Positions 1-12,050 of a stretch of DNA of 64,000 nucleotides are shown one piece after another. Source of the stretch: Crambe crambe. Taxonomy: Eukaryota; Porifera; Demospongiae; Poecilosclerida; Crambeidae. Within the stretch, counting starts at the first letter, position 1; every line of letters begins with the position of its first letter. The translations under genes and the position numbers were made by a program. The DNA is taken from contig OZ004586.1 in assembly GCA_963924555.1 (NCBI GenBank), forward strand, positions 7,274,501-7,338,500. The letters are read 5' to 3'. The notes under the pieces were generated by a model. That model was given only the letters and a program-made list of their open reading frames with translations. It was not told the origin of the DNA and searched no databases.

Positions 1-99
1 AGAAGTCATCTTTAGAGATGTGCACTCAACAAGAAATATTGAGGGAAATAGTTCCCACCAAAGTGATGGGTCAAGTGGAGGCAAATTAGGCCACACCCC

Positions 100-420
100 T
101 CAAGACGATAGTCTCTGTACTCAAAAGGAAAGTGGTCTGGTGCCTCATAACCAAAGGCCAGACTAAGGATCAAGCTATAGCAGACCTAGATCTACCTTTC
201 AAATTGCAACTCTCGAGAATAGGTTGGTAAGGGTCTGGCTTGCGACGAGAGAACGAACGAACAAAAGAAGTAACGTGCCACGATATTCTACGTACGCTGA
301 AATATGGTAAAGGGTAGACTAGTACATCCGATCCTCTTCCTCGGCCTCTTCTCCCTTTCAGGTCCTTTTGCTGACATCCCGATAACCAAAGCTTTGCTTG
401 AGGTAAGTCTTTGATACGTG
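100..420. repeat. Unit start block, copy 1 of 4
   Basis: This block recurs near 20830-21210, 40640-40935 and 62040-62300. Shared landmarks are a CAGACTAG stretch, a poorly conserved CAGACCTAGATCTA, a row of GAACGAAC, a pyrimidine tract ending CTCGTCTAG, the words GGTCCTTTTGCT and ATAACCAAAG, and then GTAAGTCT, which looks like a splice donor. The piece before the donor resembles the start of LIM exon 9 of the PDZ-LIM gene. It serves as the ruler for the tandem units: spacings of the GGTCCTTTTGCT word are about 20.8, 19.7 and 21.4 kb. It may be a decayed exon rather than a functional element. Confidence 0.7.
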
Positions 421-594
421 CATGAAGTTTGACCTACCTTCTGTGTCCTTCCAGCCACTCACAAACTCTCCCCTCGTACTACTCACTTTCTTTACCCTCC
501 ACCCTCTTCTGATATTAACATCATGTTAGTTACCCATGCTTCATCCCTTCCCCCTCCCCTTCAACATAATTCCATCTTCTTTCATCCAGGGTTC

Positions 595-2320
595 CTGTTT
601 GCTAGCACCCTGGGTAAAGTGTGGGATCATGAAAACAGGACTGCTCCCATTCCCACATCATCTCACTCCAACATTATGACCATCTCATCTGCAGCCCACA
701 AGACCACTGCAGTCATCCCTAAGAAACTTAAGTACCTTACATGCAGTGCTTGAAATGAAGCATATTTTACTGACTCCCAAGTCTCTCTCCCATAGACCAA
801 CTGTTTTCAGGTAGAGTTTTACGTATAGATCAATTTGAATGGATCATGACCTGAGAGTTAGAGTACGCCTAAGGATGACCCTTTTTCCTTTATAGTTCAT
901 CACCTCATCTCCACCCACTCAGCAGATGCATAATATCGTCATTGATTGACGGGAGTGTAAGGAGAACCTCTCAAATACCTCAGCATGAGCCCCTCCTGAT
1001 ATGAGAATACCCCCCCCCCCCTTGATTTTTTTCTCCCTGGACTCCAACCCATTCAGAGGTTCCCACTGTTTCTCAGTGCTATATTGCTAAAGGAGTCGAT
1101 GGGCCCCTGATTAAAAATGAGGGTTACTTAGAGACAGGTTTATTAGTTCTTTGTACAGTATTGCATCACATGAGCTGGCCTGTGACACTAAACAAGTAAT
1201 GTACCAAAGTCAAGAACTCTAACTTATCCATTACTCCTTTCATGAAAACTCTATTAATTGCGTTGATTTTTTCCTCTTATATTGTGTCCCTTCAGCTCCT
1301 TCCAATGTTCTCTCCACTGTTACCAAGACAACAGTGGTAGTGCCCAAGGGTCTCCCATAGCAAAGCCCCCCCCCCCCACCACATCTGAAGACACCACTCA
1401 AGTGGGTGGCACCCAGCCTCCCTTATGTAAGTAACAATAATAATCCTGTAAAGACGACCTCTTTAGATGGGACAAAATCTATAAGGTGTCTTTATTTTAA
1501 TGGAATTTATTTAGTGGAATGGAACTCTGGGATGATGTATCAGCTGCAGGACCAATTTTAGAAACTCTTAGCCTTATAAAGCTGAACTATATAATATCCC
1601 AGTTAGTGTGCTTTATTTGGAACTATATGATATCCCAGTAAGTGTGCTTTATTTGATAATTTTATTTTTATTTTTATAGCTCCAAGTGGAGGCAAAGTGG
1701 TGGATCTTTAAGGTATGTGTGAAGCCTGTCAAGAACCCATAAGGTATATGGTTTCTCCCTCTAATCCAATCTCATCTCCGTCTTGATTCCTTGCCTTGAT
1801 CCTTCACTATCTCCTTCCTGTGATCTTCTCTCCCCTCCACCAGTCCAGGGGTGCTTTTGCTAGTGCCTTGACCGTTAACCTTCTCGAGACCATTGACCAA
1901 GAGTTTGACCCTGGTCATGGGTAGAAGTACAGACTCTATGTAGGTGACACCCTCCTTGACAATTACGATATTGATGAAATAGCTCTTCTGGTGTAATATG
2001 ATATTGCATGCTCAATATATATGCATAATGCAGCCCATGGCCCAGCATCAGTGCCATGGGTCTCAACTGGCATCAGGAACACATTTCCTGCTCACGCTGT
2101 ATGGCCGACTTCTCCAAAGGTAGGAATGAAAGAGAAAGTTAATGTGTAATCAACTGACCTTTCACCTCAGGATCAGGAACCATTCAACATGGAGAACATG
2201 TTGTTTTGTGGAGATTGTTATGGGGCAGTGTATGGGGCCACCTGCTTTGGCTGCAGCCAGTGAATTGGAGGAGACCAGTTGTGGGTGGAGGCCCTGGACC
2301 ACCAGTGGCACCCTGCATGG
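595..2320 (+). pseudogene. Decayed PDZ-LIM gene copy (copy 0)
   Basis: Pieces match exons of the intact gene at 4072-11722 in order. The start of LIM exon 9 (595-646) is fused directly to the second half of exon 3 (about 647-726). Remnants follow of exon 5 (about 785-812), exon 6 (897-973, broken by an added base giving TGA), exon 7 (1294-1428, deletion in the PKKGS coding part), exon 8 (1680-1743, in-frame TAA), the start of exon 9 (1846-1870), exon 10 (about 2035-2119) and exon 11 (2171-2319). Exon 11 has TGA where the intact gene has CGA, and its end is deleted. The exon 3 donor is changed from CGTAAG to CTTAAG. No PDZ exon and no last exon remain. The many independent lesions make it a dead copy. 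Confidence 0.85.
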
Positions 2321-2882
2321 TGAGTAACTTACCTAGGCAATCAAATTTCTACTTGAATATGTTACAGAAAGTGTGTTATTTTTCTACTGATTGGGGCTCA
2401 CTGCTACTAGTGCAACCTGGTTATGTAATGGTCATTGTATAAGCAGGTCACCTCTACAACTGCCAGAGGTCCAAGTCCAAAGAGGGCTTTTACATTTCAA
2501 CCTGAGTTAGCAGGCCACCTCTTTATACCAGAGCCATTTTTTGCTGGCCTGAATGCCACTGTATAATTTTGTTACATACATAACAGCTTCTTTATGCTTG
2601 CCCTAAAATATTGAGGACAACATGAAATCATAATAAAGAATTTGGGACAAGTTGTTTTTGTCCACTGTGTTGTGAGCCTGTCCAATTCAGAATTATAACT
2701 CAATATTGCAAAATACTTTCATGTTCAGTGAGAACTATTAAGCTTCAAGTTTATAGGCCTTAGACCCATTATACAAATGATAGCTAACCCGCATCTCATA
2801 TTCTGTCAAATGGTGACAATATAATTGACAAATGGTGCTAATAACGACTTCACAACTTGAGAACCACAATCAGTAGCTTTTC
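2321..2882. other. Intergenic stretch without recognised features
   Basis: A-T rich spacer between the decayed copy and the foldback element. It contains no convincing exon, repeat or RNA gene that I can recognise. Confidence 0.5.
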
Positions 2883-2999
2883 ATGCAGCACCATAGCTGG
2901 CTGGCTAGCTAGTTACAGAGGTCCACTATATCAGCTTGTGGAGCGTTAGCATACAACTAGGATATCGCCAAGTTCTAGCCAGCCAGCTGTGCTGCTCAT
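2883..2999. repeat. Short foldback element
   Basis: Arms of about 25 bp at 2883-2908 and 2975-2999 are inverted copies of one another (AGCTGGCTGGCTAG against CTAGCCAGCCAGCT, with GCAGCA and TGCTGC outside). The loop is about 66 bp. It resembles a small MITE or remnant and encodes nothing. Confidence 0.6.
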
Positions 3000-3169
3000 A
3001 CTTAAGCTGCTCTGCCTCCAATCAAGTTTTAGACTTACCTCGTTCGAAGAACCATTCTTCATGCTAAGGTGATACAAGTTTCTTGCAGTTTTCGCTCAGA
3101 TAGCTAGATATTGACTGGTTCTTTTGATACAATCATAGAATCTTGCCTCAACTGAGCGACACATGAAAA

Positions 3170-4071
3170 GGGGGGAGTGGCATGCGACATTCCCGGCGCG
3201 GCTTCATAACTTTTATTTATGTAACCTAGCAACCAAGTTCAAATCACATGACCTCCGTATATCACGTTCGTGTTTTGTACCCGTAAATGTCGAGGTGTGT
3301 TCGCAGGATATCCGGTGGAAGTGAAGCTCGAAGCTGAAGCTGAAGGTGAAGTTTTGCTTTTGGTCAAATTTGGGTGATCTTAAAGGAGCAAGAGGTTCTT
3401 TCTGCTTTACGCAACAATACGGACAGATAGTTCAATATCTTCTGGGGAGTGATAATCGACTATCTAGTAAGTTACGAGTTCGCTACTAGCTAGCTTTTAG
3501 AAGTACATGAAGCCAGAGCAAGCTAGATAGGATGACTAGATCAGTGGACCCGAACTGAAACACCTGCTAATCATATTTCTCTTCTGTTAGTGCTCATGCA
3601 GATCTGTATGAATTTTATTTTAGATTTGTGGTTTTAGCTACCAAGCTTTGGTATGAATATTATTTTAATAATAATAGCTAGCTGGAGGTAAAGCACACCA
3701 ACCTATATCATCCTTAATTTCCTTTGTTACAATTTTTATTAAAAAACATCTTTTAGAAGAATGCCTTTAATTTTGATGAACAGTAGATGAATGGAGTTAT
3801 TTGCTTCATTGAATCGATGACCTATAGAGTTTGATTGTGAACACGAGCCAAGTTGTACAAAGATAATGTGTTTATAAAAGCATTCACTGCAGCTATGATC
3901 CAAAGAAATTATCCCCACCAATGTTCGCATTATAGGACAATTAAAGAACCCCACCCATAACTTCCATTGTAGAGAGAAGCTTGTCTCATTTGACTAGATT
4001 AGTATGTGAAAATGTCTAGTCCAGATTGAATGACCATTTTATTTTGTATATTTACCTAACAGGATTAATTA
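3170..4071 (+). promoter_or_regulatory. Probable promoter and 5' UTR of the intact PDZ-LIM gene
   Basis: A G+C richer patch with CpG (CCCGGCGCGGC near 3190) lies in otherwise A-T rich DNA. It is followed by a purine-rich stretch and a good donor (CTA then GTAAGT, 3465-3473). A matching acceptor (pyrimidine tract, CTAACAG) ends at 4062, ten bases before the ATG at 4072. This suggests a non-coding first exon ending near 3467 and a 5' UTR intron of about 600 bp. No TATA box was singled out, and the transcription start is not defined. Confidence 0.4.
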
Positions 4072-7000
4072 ATGGCTGAAAGAGAGATATCGCTGACTGG
4101 TGGGGGACCCTGGGGGTTCACTCTCTCCGGGGGAAAGGATTTTGGAGCCCCCCTCAAAGTCTCAAAGGTCAGAACTTGAATTTTACATATTCCAGAGTAT
4201 TAAATCATAATAATCTCCATAATATTATGATTACTCTAGTGAAAACCATATGGAGTTCTAGTGAAAACTTCTAAAATAGTGACCTAATTTGACTGGTTTA
4301 TGTATTTTGATATCTGCTATTTATGTGAATATTAGATCAATCACTTGCTTAGTGAGGTTACTATTTTTAGTTTTAATTCCCAAATAATGCTGATTGTATC
4401 GGTGAACTGTTTACTCTGTGGGTATGGTCTTAGCATCAAGTTGACAAGTCTTGTTTTATTTGCCACATGGCTGGCTGTGGTATTGCTTGAGCATCCTTTG
4501 GAACAATACACATGCCCATGGTCAACCCTTCCCTATGTGGCTGTGTGTTCCTTGAGAAACTATTTTGTTACTCATTGGAACATTACACATGGTCAAACCG
4601 ATAACTCCCCTCCCTTTGAGTGTCATGGTTGAACCAATAACCCTTCTTCTTACACAAAGTTCATCAAATCCCTCTCCCTTTGGAGCAAATAGTATATGGT
4701 ATAACCCCCGTTCCTTTCAAACTACACATCAATAACCCCATCTCCTTCTCCCTTTTGGAACAGTACATGTGATCAATAAATCCCTCTCCTTTTGGTATAA
4801 TATAGTTGAACCAATATATTACGCATGGTCTAACTGATTCTAAGAATCATCTGAGGATCAATCAAAATTAATAGTGGGAATAAGTGAACTTTTGGCTCGT
4901 GCATTACATTCACCTTGAGCATTATAGCATGTTTACGTACGTAATGTCTCTACAAACATCATTACATGGTGTATTTTGTTAATTGATGAAATGGTGTATT
5001 TTGTTAATGGATAAAATCTCTAGCTGTTTGTATTAGTTGAGCTGTGTATGGTTCATGGCTCAGTACCACAATTTGTATCCAGACACTTCCAAGTATTTAG
5101 TAATGTCGTAGGGTTATGAAGTTAGTGTGCATTTCTCTTGGAAAGGGGATTTGGTGTTCCAATGTGGTACTAGCAATCTGGCAGTCCCTATAATTGAAAA
5201 TGAAATGCAGAATGGAGATAAGACTTTGTGAGTTTTGATAACATTATTGCTTTATGAATATACATGAGCCCTTCTCAGTCAATGCTCATGCACACTATCT
5301 CACATTAATTTTAATGTAACAATGTTACACAGTGTTAGTGATTTGAATACGGTTGATTTGGTGAAGATGAAATTGGTGTCTTCTCCATATGCTTCTACTG
5401 GAGCCAGGAGACTCTTGATTCCTGTGCTCATCTCAAGCCCTTTAATGTACCTTTCTGAGTCCCATCACTCATCCAGCTACATCATTAATATCATCTCACC
5501 ATGTTCAATCCTTTGTCTTGGGGGTTCCCAGCTTATTTCTGTTGTTTGATGTGGCATGGCATCTTGAGGCATTTGTGAGAATGCCAAAGATGAAATTCAT
5601 TTCCATTCTTCGAATACTTCACACTTCTCAAATGGCCAAGAATTTTTGCAATGTATTCCCGCTAGCACATTAATTTTTGGAAGTCCTCACCTGGTTACGA
5701 TAATTACAGTTGACGTTTGGTACTGAATTTCCACTGATTTCAAATACCTGCTATAATTAGTAATAGAGAAACACCTCCTATATGATTGTAGTGAAGGGGA
5801 AAAAATTTATGCTAATAAAAGGCCATGTAGGGTTAGTCTGTACTTCTACCTGTAGCAGTTTCTGTGAACAAACATCAAAATTATGCTGCCTTCAATAATA
5901 ATCCCTACATCACTGCCTAAACCCAAGCTCATGTCAGTGTAAAAGTGTTCTGCTTGGTTTAGGCAGTGATGTAGGGATTATTGAAGGCAGCATAATTTTG
6001 GACAGAAACTGCTACAGGTAAAAGTACAGACTAACCCCACATGGCCTTTTTATTTAGCATATATAATTTTTTCCCCCTTTCCTTTTAAATCTACTTTTCA
6101 TGTGACCTTTACTTACTTCGAATAATTATATCTCTTGCTAGAGAAACACCAGTCCTGCTATATAATTGGAATAGTGTCAGACCAACTGGAAATGGTCGAC
6201 CAAACTGCAGATTTGGATTGACATTAATGTGTCAGACTGTTACTCTATAATAGCCCCTGCGCTATAATGTCCCATTATCAAATTAATCAGCTTGATTAAA
6301 ATTAGCTCCTGGTTGGACTATCTCCACACCAAATTCAGCCCCCAAGGTTACAAGTAACCAGCTTCTAATGAGTTGTTCTTTTCAGTATACAACCACCCTC
6401 AGCTGGCTGCAAGCATCAACCACCCTCAGCCCAGCTAGCTGCAAGAACAATTCTTATATAAAAGATAGAACCATGCATACTTCGGCCTCTTCATCTGGGC
6501 CTCTTATGAAGTTTGAAAGTACCTAATCACTCAGTGGCGAAAGAAACTATAGATCAACATCACAGCAAAAAAAAATAGGGTCGTGCATGCCCTTATGTAC
6601 TGCCAAGCAATCAAATTGATCAGTCTTGGACTGATGACTGACTAACTGACTTAACTTAACATCATGGTTGGACCAACACCAGCATAGATAGACCTTGTTT
6701 TAGTTATCGTGTGCATGTGGTAGCATCGCTGCACAGATGTCAAGTCAATTAGTTTAACTGGAATGATTTTTGTTGTGACTAATTTTAATAGTGGCTAACA
6801 TGCCAATCTGATTGGTCGGAATGTTTCCCATAGGAACCTCATAGAAATCAAATCTGATTGGTCAAAGTGTTTGCCATAGGAACCTTATGTAAATAGTGGA
6901 AAGGAACAGTTATACCATAGGTGAAATAGAGCAATGTGATTGGTCAGAGCATTTCCCATAGGAACCATATGTAAATGGTGGAGAGGAGGGAGGCTTTGAC

Positions 7001-8766
7001 ACAGGATAAATTGATGTCCAGCCTCTACAACTGAAGATTTTCCCTGTTGATCTGCATCGATCGGTGAAATTCAGTGCTGTGCCATCAAGTGTCGGGTTAA
7101 CTGTGATTGACCAATGCTTATGGTAATGTTTATAAAATCGATGATAGTTTCCCTAAGGCAATAATATTGCTTACTCCCCTGTTAATAAATTGAAAGCATT
7201 CAGGGATTGGTTTTTTTTGACCTGTATTATTGAAAGCAGTCGAAGTTCGTCTGAAAGGCTCTTGTGGAGGGACTTTCTCTGATAGAGATCTGGTCACAAA
7301 CTTATACAAATGATTTTTCCTTGTTTTGCTTTATAAGACTAGAGTAGTAGAAATTCTCAATGTGCAATTGTATGTGGGCTGTGGCATTATGCTGTTACAT
7401 AACATGCTTGGTGTAGCCAAAAGCTCTGACCTCTTTTCTTCCATATATGGTCGTGATGTGGTAACTGTGGGTCACTTGACCAATGCCATACTCTCTCTGA
7501 TGTGGCCAGACAGCCAACTGCCAAAAATTCTAATTTAAACCCAGCCAGTTTAGGATTGCAGACATTTGATGGCACATAGCACTGAATTATGTCTGACCAA
7601 CAGGAAATAATGACGCAGTTTTAATGTGCCAGGACATTATTTGTCCAGCCCCTGCAGTGAGTATGCGTAAACAGACAGAGAAGGAGGTCTAATACACTAC
7701 TGGAAGAACATGCCTTGGGGAGCCCATGGGCAGGAGTGTTAGTCTTCCCATCCTAGCAAATTAGAGCTTGCATTTTCATGTGTGAGAAAGTCACTGTGTT
7801 GATAGTTGTGGCACGTCAAAACACCAATTCTTAAAGTGACAGTATTAAATCGTGGATAAAGAGTTTTGTTTGTTTACTTAATCAACCTTTACTCTCTACT
7901 TTTAGATCACCCCAGGGGGCAAGGCAGCCAAGGGAGGCATAAGATTCGGGGACTATATCATCGAGATCAACGGGGACCAAACCGAGGGTCTTCTCCACTC
8001 TGATGCCATGATGCTGATCAAGACCACAGGTGTCACACTCCAACTAAAAGTCACCAAGTGAGTCAAGTCAAAAAGAATAAAATGGACACACTCGGGACAC
8101 AGCCTTTTATCCTTTGTAGAAAGGTTGTTCTCTAACTTTTAGAGGTTGTCCTTTGTTGAGAAGTTTGTCCTCTTGTTAGAGCATCCTTAATTGGAAGTTC
8201 CACTGTGTTACATTTCTCCCTGGGCAAATGCCCACGTTATGACCAAGATGTATTTCCGTGCTCTGTGTATGTGACATGGAGACTATAATTATCTTGATGG
8301 TACCAAAACGACATCTTTAGTAGCTAAAAAGTGTCATTATAATAGGGAAATCCCCAGTTATGCTGCTGACTCAGCACCTATTGAGTCCACTGACCATGGA
8401 GTGGGCGAGAGGCCACAACCACCTCCCGTTCCCACGTCATCTCACTCCAGCACTGTGACTGTCTCACCTGCAGCCCACAAGACTACTGTAGTCGTCCCTA
8501 AGAAACGTAAGTACCTTACATGCAGTGCTTAAAATAGCAGTCAGGACAGAAGTGTTTATGCACTCCAGCTACTGTTATTATGCATACACTTAAATACGAT
8601 ATAAACTGATTTACTAACTCCTTATTATTTGTAACTTTGATGTATTTTCTGTTTCAATATGTAGCTCCTTCCCCTGAGGTGAAGTCCCAGCCTTCAGGCT
8701 TGGTGTAAGTATATCTTTAGTAGCAGTTAATAGAACAGCCAAGCTTCTTGCATACATTAATTAACA

Positions 8767-8818
<52 letters not shown>

Positions 8819-11722
8819 AGACCAGAGTCAGGCTTGGATTCAGGTGGAAGCTCCACTCAGCAATCTCCTGCTTTCAAGAGGATCACCATCGAGAATCGAC
8901 CAACTGTTTTTAGGTAGAGTTGTATGTACTAATAGTACAGAAACGAGTCATGGACTGAGTTTACTATAGAAACAATTTCAATGAATCATGGCCTGAGAGT
9001 TTGCTCAAAGATTTATTAGTACAGAGTGGATAACTATAGTCTGAGGATGATCCTTTTCCCTTTGTAGTTCGTCACCTGCTGCTCCTGCATCTCCACCCAC
9101 TCAGCAGATGCAGAATATTGTCATTGATGATGGAAGTGTGAGGAAAACCTCTCAAAGACCTCAGCGTGAGTTTTCCTTTCTTTTTATCCCCTCCTAATAT
9201 GGGGACACTTCCCTTTTCTCCCTGGTCTCAACATTCCATTGTTTATCAGCGTTATTGATAAAGGAGTTGATGGGCCTCTGATTCAGCTTGAGAAACGAGA
9301 GATAGGGTTATTGATGCAGTTCTTTGTTCCATTATGTACACAGTATTGCATCACATGAGCTGGCCTGTGACACTAAACAACACACCAAAGTCAAGAACTC
9401 TAACTTGTCCATTACTTCTATCATGCTAAATAAAAACTCTATCAATTGTTACAAAGTAAATTGACCTTTTCCCTCTTATATTATGTCCCTTCAGCTCCTC
9501 CCAATGTTCCTTCCACTGTTACCAAGACAACAGTGGTGGTGCCCAAGAAAGGGTCCCCCATAGCAAAGCCACCTCCCCCCACCACTTCTGGAGGCACCAC
9601 TCGAGTGGGTGGCACGTGTAAGTGACAAGTGAAGACGACCTTTTTAGATCTATATATGGATGAAGTCCCAATAGGGTGTCTTATTCAGTGGAATGAAACA
9701 CAATTAGCTGCAATTTTAGACTTGTAAAGCTATCCCAGTTAGTGTGCTTTATTTGGAGATAATCAAAAAATTATTTTTATAGCTACAAGTGGAGGCAAAG
9801 TGGTGGATCGTCAAGGTGTGTGTGAAGCCTGCCAACAACCCATAAGGTAACATTTGTTTCCTCCCTCTAATCCTTCATCCTCTCTCATCTCTTCCCCTCC
9901 TCAATCTCGTCTCCCTCCTCTTCATTCGGATCGTCTTGGTTCCTTAATTACCTTGATCCTTCACTATCTCCTTCCTGTGATCTTCTCCAGGGGTCCTTTT
10001 GCTAGTGCCCTGGGTAAGGTGTGGCACCCTGAACACTTTGTGTGCCAGGACTGCCAGAAAACTCTTCAAAACACAACTTTCGTCTTTGAGGAGGATAAGA
10101 TATTCTGTGAGGAATGCTACCAGAAGAACTTTGCCCAGACCTGCCACTCTTGCAATAAACCCATTCTAGGGGTGAGTCTATCCAGAATAGTTGGGTTCTC
10201 TCCAGTGAAACTGATCAGAGTGGTGCTTGAATACCACATTAAAGGATTTCGATGTTCTTATGACTATTAAAATACATTGTTTTAACCACATGAAAGAAAA
10301 ATGGGCCCATCAGAGTGGTGTTGCACCTCTCTAACACCTTTTGGAGAGAAGCCTGCTATTTCACCAATAATTATGTTTTGGTTGAAACATTCACCAAAGG
10401 TCAAAGTACATACTTATTTCTTACTGGGCATGCTCAGTATGTATACAAATAATTGTAATGCAGCCCAGCATTAGTGCTATGGGTCTCAACTGGCATCAGG
10501 AACACTTTTCCTGCTCACGCTGTATGGCCGACCTCTCCAAAGGTAGGAATGAAAGAGAAAATTGATGTATAATTCATCTGACCTTTGACCTCAGGGTCAG
10601 GGTTCAACATGGAGAACAACATGTTGTTTTGTGGAGATTGTTATGGGGCAGTGTATGGGGCCACCTGCTTTGGCTGCAGCCAGCGAATTGGAGGAGACCA
10701 GTTGTGGGTGGAGGCCCTGGACCACCAGTGGCACCCTGCATGTTTTGTTTGTGATGTGAGTCGCTTACCTAGCAATTTATATTTAGTCTAACAACTAGAA
10801 TTCTCAACCAAATTTCTACTTAACTAGACAAAGTGGGGCGAGCCTGAGCTGAATGTGTTGCATGTATTTTGCCTCTCTCTCTGACTGTATTCTCTGAGCC
10901 TGATCAACTGCTGACTTGCACTCTCCCTCAAGCACTGTCTTTTCTCTGTAGCTGTGCTTTGAGCAGGATGTCTTGCCTCCTACTTAAGTACTTTCTTCTT
11001 TCTGTTCAGCAATCTCAGAGTTTGTCAGCTTTCTAATTTCATCCATTCTTTAGTAGCTAGCTAGCAAACCAAAATTTCTCTGCTATTCGATGCCTGAGGC
11101 ATTCTTTTCTGTGGGCCAGCATTTGGGGAGCATGTCTTGCTGATCTACGCTTCCTAAGAGGTTCTTCCTTCTGTTTAGCGGTCTCAGTAGCCCTCTCTTA
11201 GCACATGTTTATATACACATGTGCAATTTACTGTGATATAATGTTACCAGACGATCGTCGCAGAGGAAAACCACTATTATTAGAACGTACGATATATATC
11301 AAACTTCAGCAGTTAGGCTCGCCCAATTAGAGTTATTTCTCTATTGATAGGGGCTTGTTGCAAGCACTTTTTATACCTACGTATGTTCTAACATTCATAC
11401 TCACCCCACAGTCATTTAAATTTTGGTTGACAGCATCTTTTATTACTAGAAGTTGATGTGGTTAGATGTATTCTTTGTTTTGGATTTGAATCATGTTGTT
11501 AAAGTTTGTAATGTGATGTAATGTTACCGCAGAGAAAACCATTAATGTTAGAACATACATACAATACATGCAAACTCCAGAGCCAACCCGCTAATGGGGG
11601 GGCTCGCTCAGGCTTGCTCCAAATTATATTTTATTCCTTTCTTTCAGAGCTGTCGTCGTCCTCTTGAGGGCACTACTTTTTTCGCTCGTCTTGGCAGACC
11701 CTGTTGCAAGGACTGTGTGTAG
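4072..11722 (+). CDS. PDZ plus three-LIM protein, Enigma/PDLIM5-7/LDB3-like, intact copy
   Basis: Twelve exons with GT-AG borders and compatible phases: 4072-4167, 7906-8057, 8346-8506, 8665-8704, 8821-8913, 9068-9165, 9495-9617, 9783-9846, 9991-10171, 10464-10542, 10595-10755, 11648-11722. They sum to 1323 nt, or 440 aa plus stop. Residues 1-83 form a PDZ domain opening [16 protein letters not shown]; the PWGF loop is typical of ALP/Enigma proteins. A Ser/Pro-rich linker follows. LIM1 starts CEAC, LIM2 CHSC and LIM3 CFGC, each with the spaced Cys/His zinc ligands, and the protein ends CCKDCV. Family members bind alpha-actinin or tropomyosin through PDZ and signalling partners through LIM, at actin bundles; that role is inferred here. 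This is the only one of four copies with a first PDZ exon and no lesion. It converges on the NLR at 12051-16886. Confidence 0.92.
5793..6078. repeat. Long palindromic (foldback) element in intron 1
   Basis: Left arm 5793-5927 and right arm 5952-6078 are near-perfect inverted copies, with a loop of about 24 bp. The arms include GCAGTGATGTAGGGATTATT and its complement, and end in GGGGAAAAAATT / AATTTTTTCCCCC. It is non-coding and resembles a MITE. The core word GATGTAGGGAT also occurs in the foldback at 60423-60680. Confidence 0.85.
6795..6985. repeat. Three diverged repeats with a CCAAT-type core
   Basis: Three copies of a module reading about TGATTGGTC, then a CATAGGAACC word, then TATGTAAAT, begin near 6807, 6856 and 6937 within intron 1. 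GATTGGTC is the reverse of a CCAAT box. A regulatory role is possible but unproven; a decayed tandem repeat is the simpler reading. Confidence 0.45.
8771..8813 (+). repeat. (CT)n microsatellite forming the exon 5 polypyrimidine tract
   Basis: An uninterrupted CT run leads straight into TGTGCAG, the acceptor of exon 5 at 8821. The homologous runs at 24568-24626 and 52608-52629 differ in length, so the splice acceptor tract is a variable microsatellite. Confidence 0.9.
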
Positions 11723-11948
11723 ACACACAAAGTTATTAATGAAGTATACAACTCTATAGTGGAGCAGATGAGTATTCAATGTAGCCATTACAAACTCTTC
11801 TTTTTTATAGGAGTAGCTATTTTTGTTGCAGACTTACAATGTATTCAATAGTCTAGTGCATGTCGTGTTCATCACTTTCTGTATATAAGAAGCTTAAGAT
11901 TATCACGCATGCGCAAGATAAATTAACCATCAATCAAATAATGGAATT

Positions 11949-11954
11949 TTTATT
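11949..11954 (-). terminator. Poly(A) signal of NLR gene 1
   Basis: AATAAA on the minus strand, about 100 bp beyond the NLR stop at 12051. The surrounding context is kept in all three units (28007-28012 and 55760-55765), which supports a working signal. Confidence 0.6.
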
Positions 11955-12050
11955 TGGTGAGTAGCTAAAGAGATCAAAAGAGCTACATGAATTAATTTTA
12001 GCATGAAAGGATGTTCAGTATTGGAATTGCTAGGAGCTACATGGTACATC

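Noticed and set aside
9854..10270. Stand-alone 138-codon frame containing a LIM domain (and its copies at 25790 and 53821)
   Set aside because: It is LIM exon 9 read through into its flanking introns; the real exon is 9991-10171.
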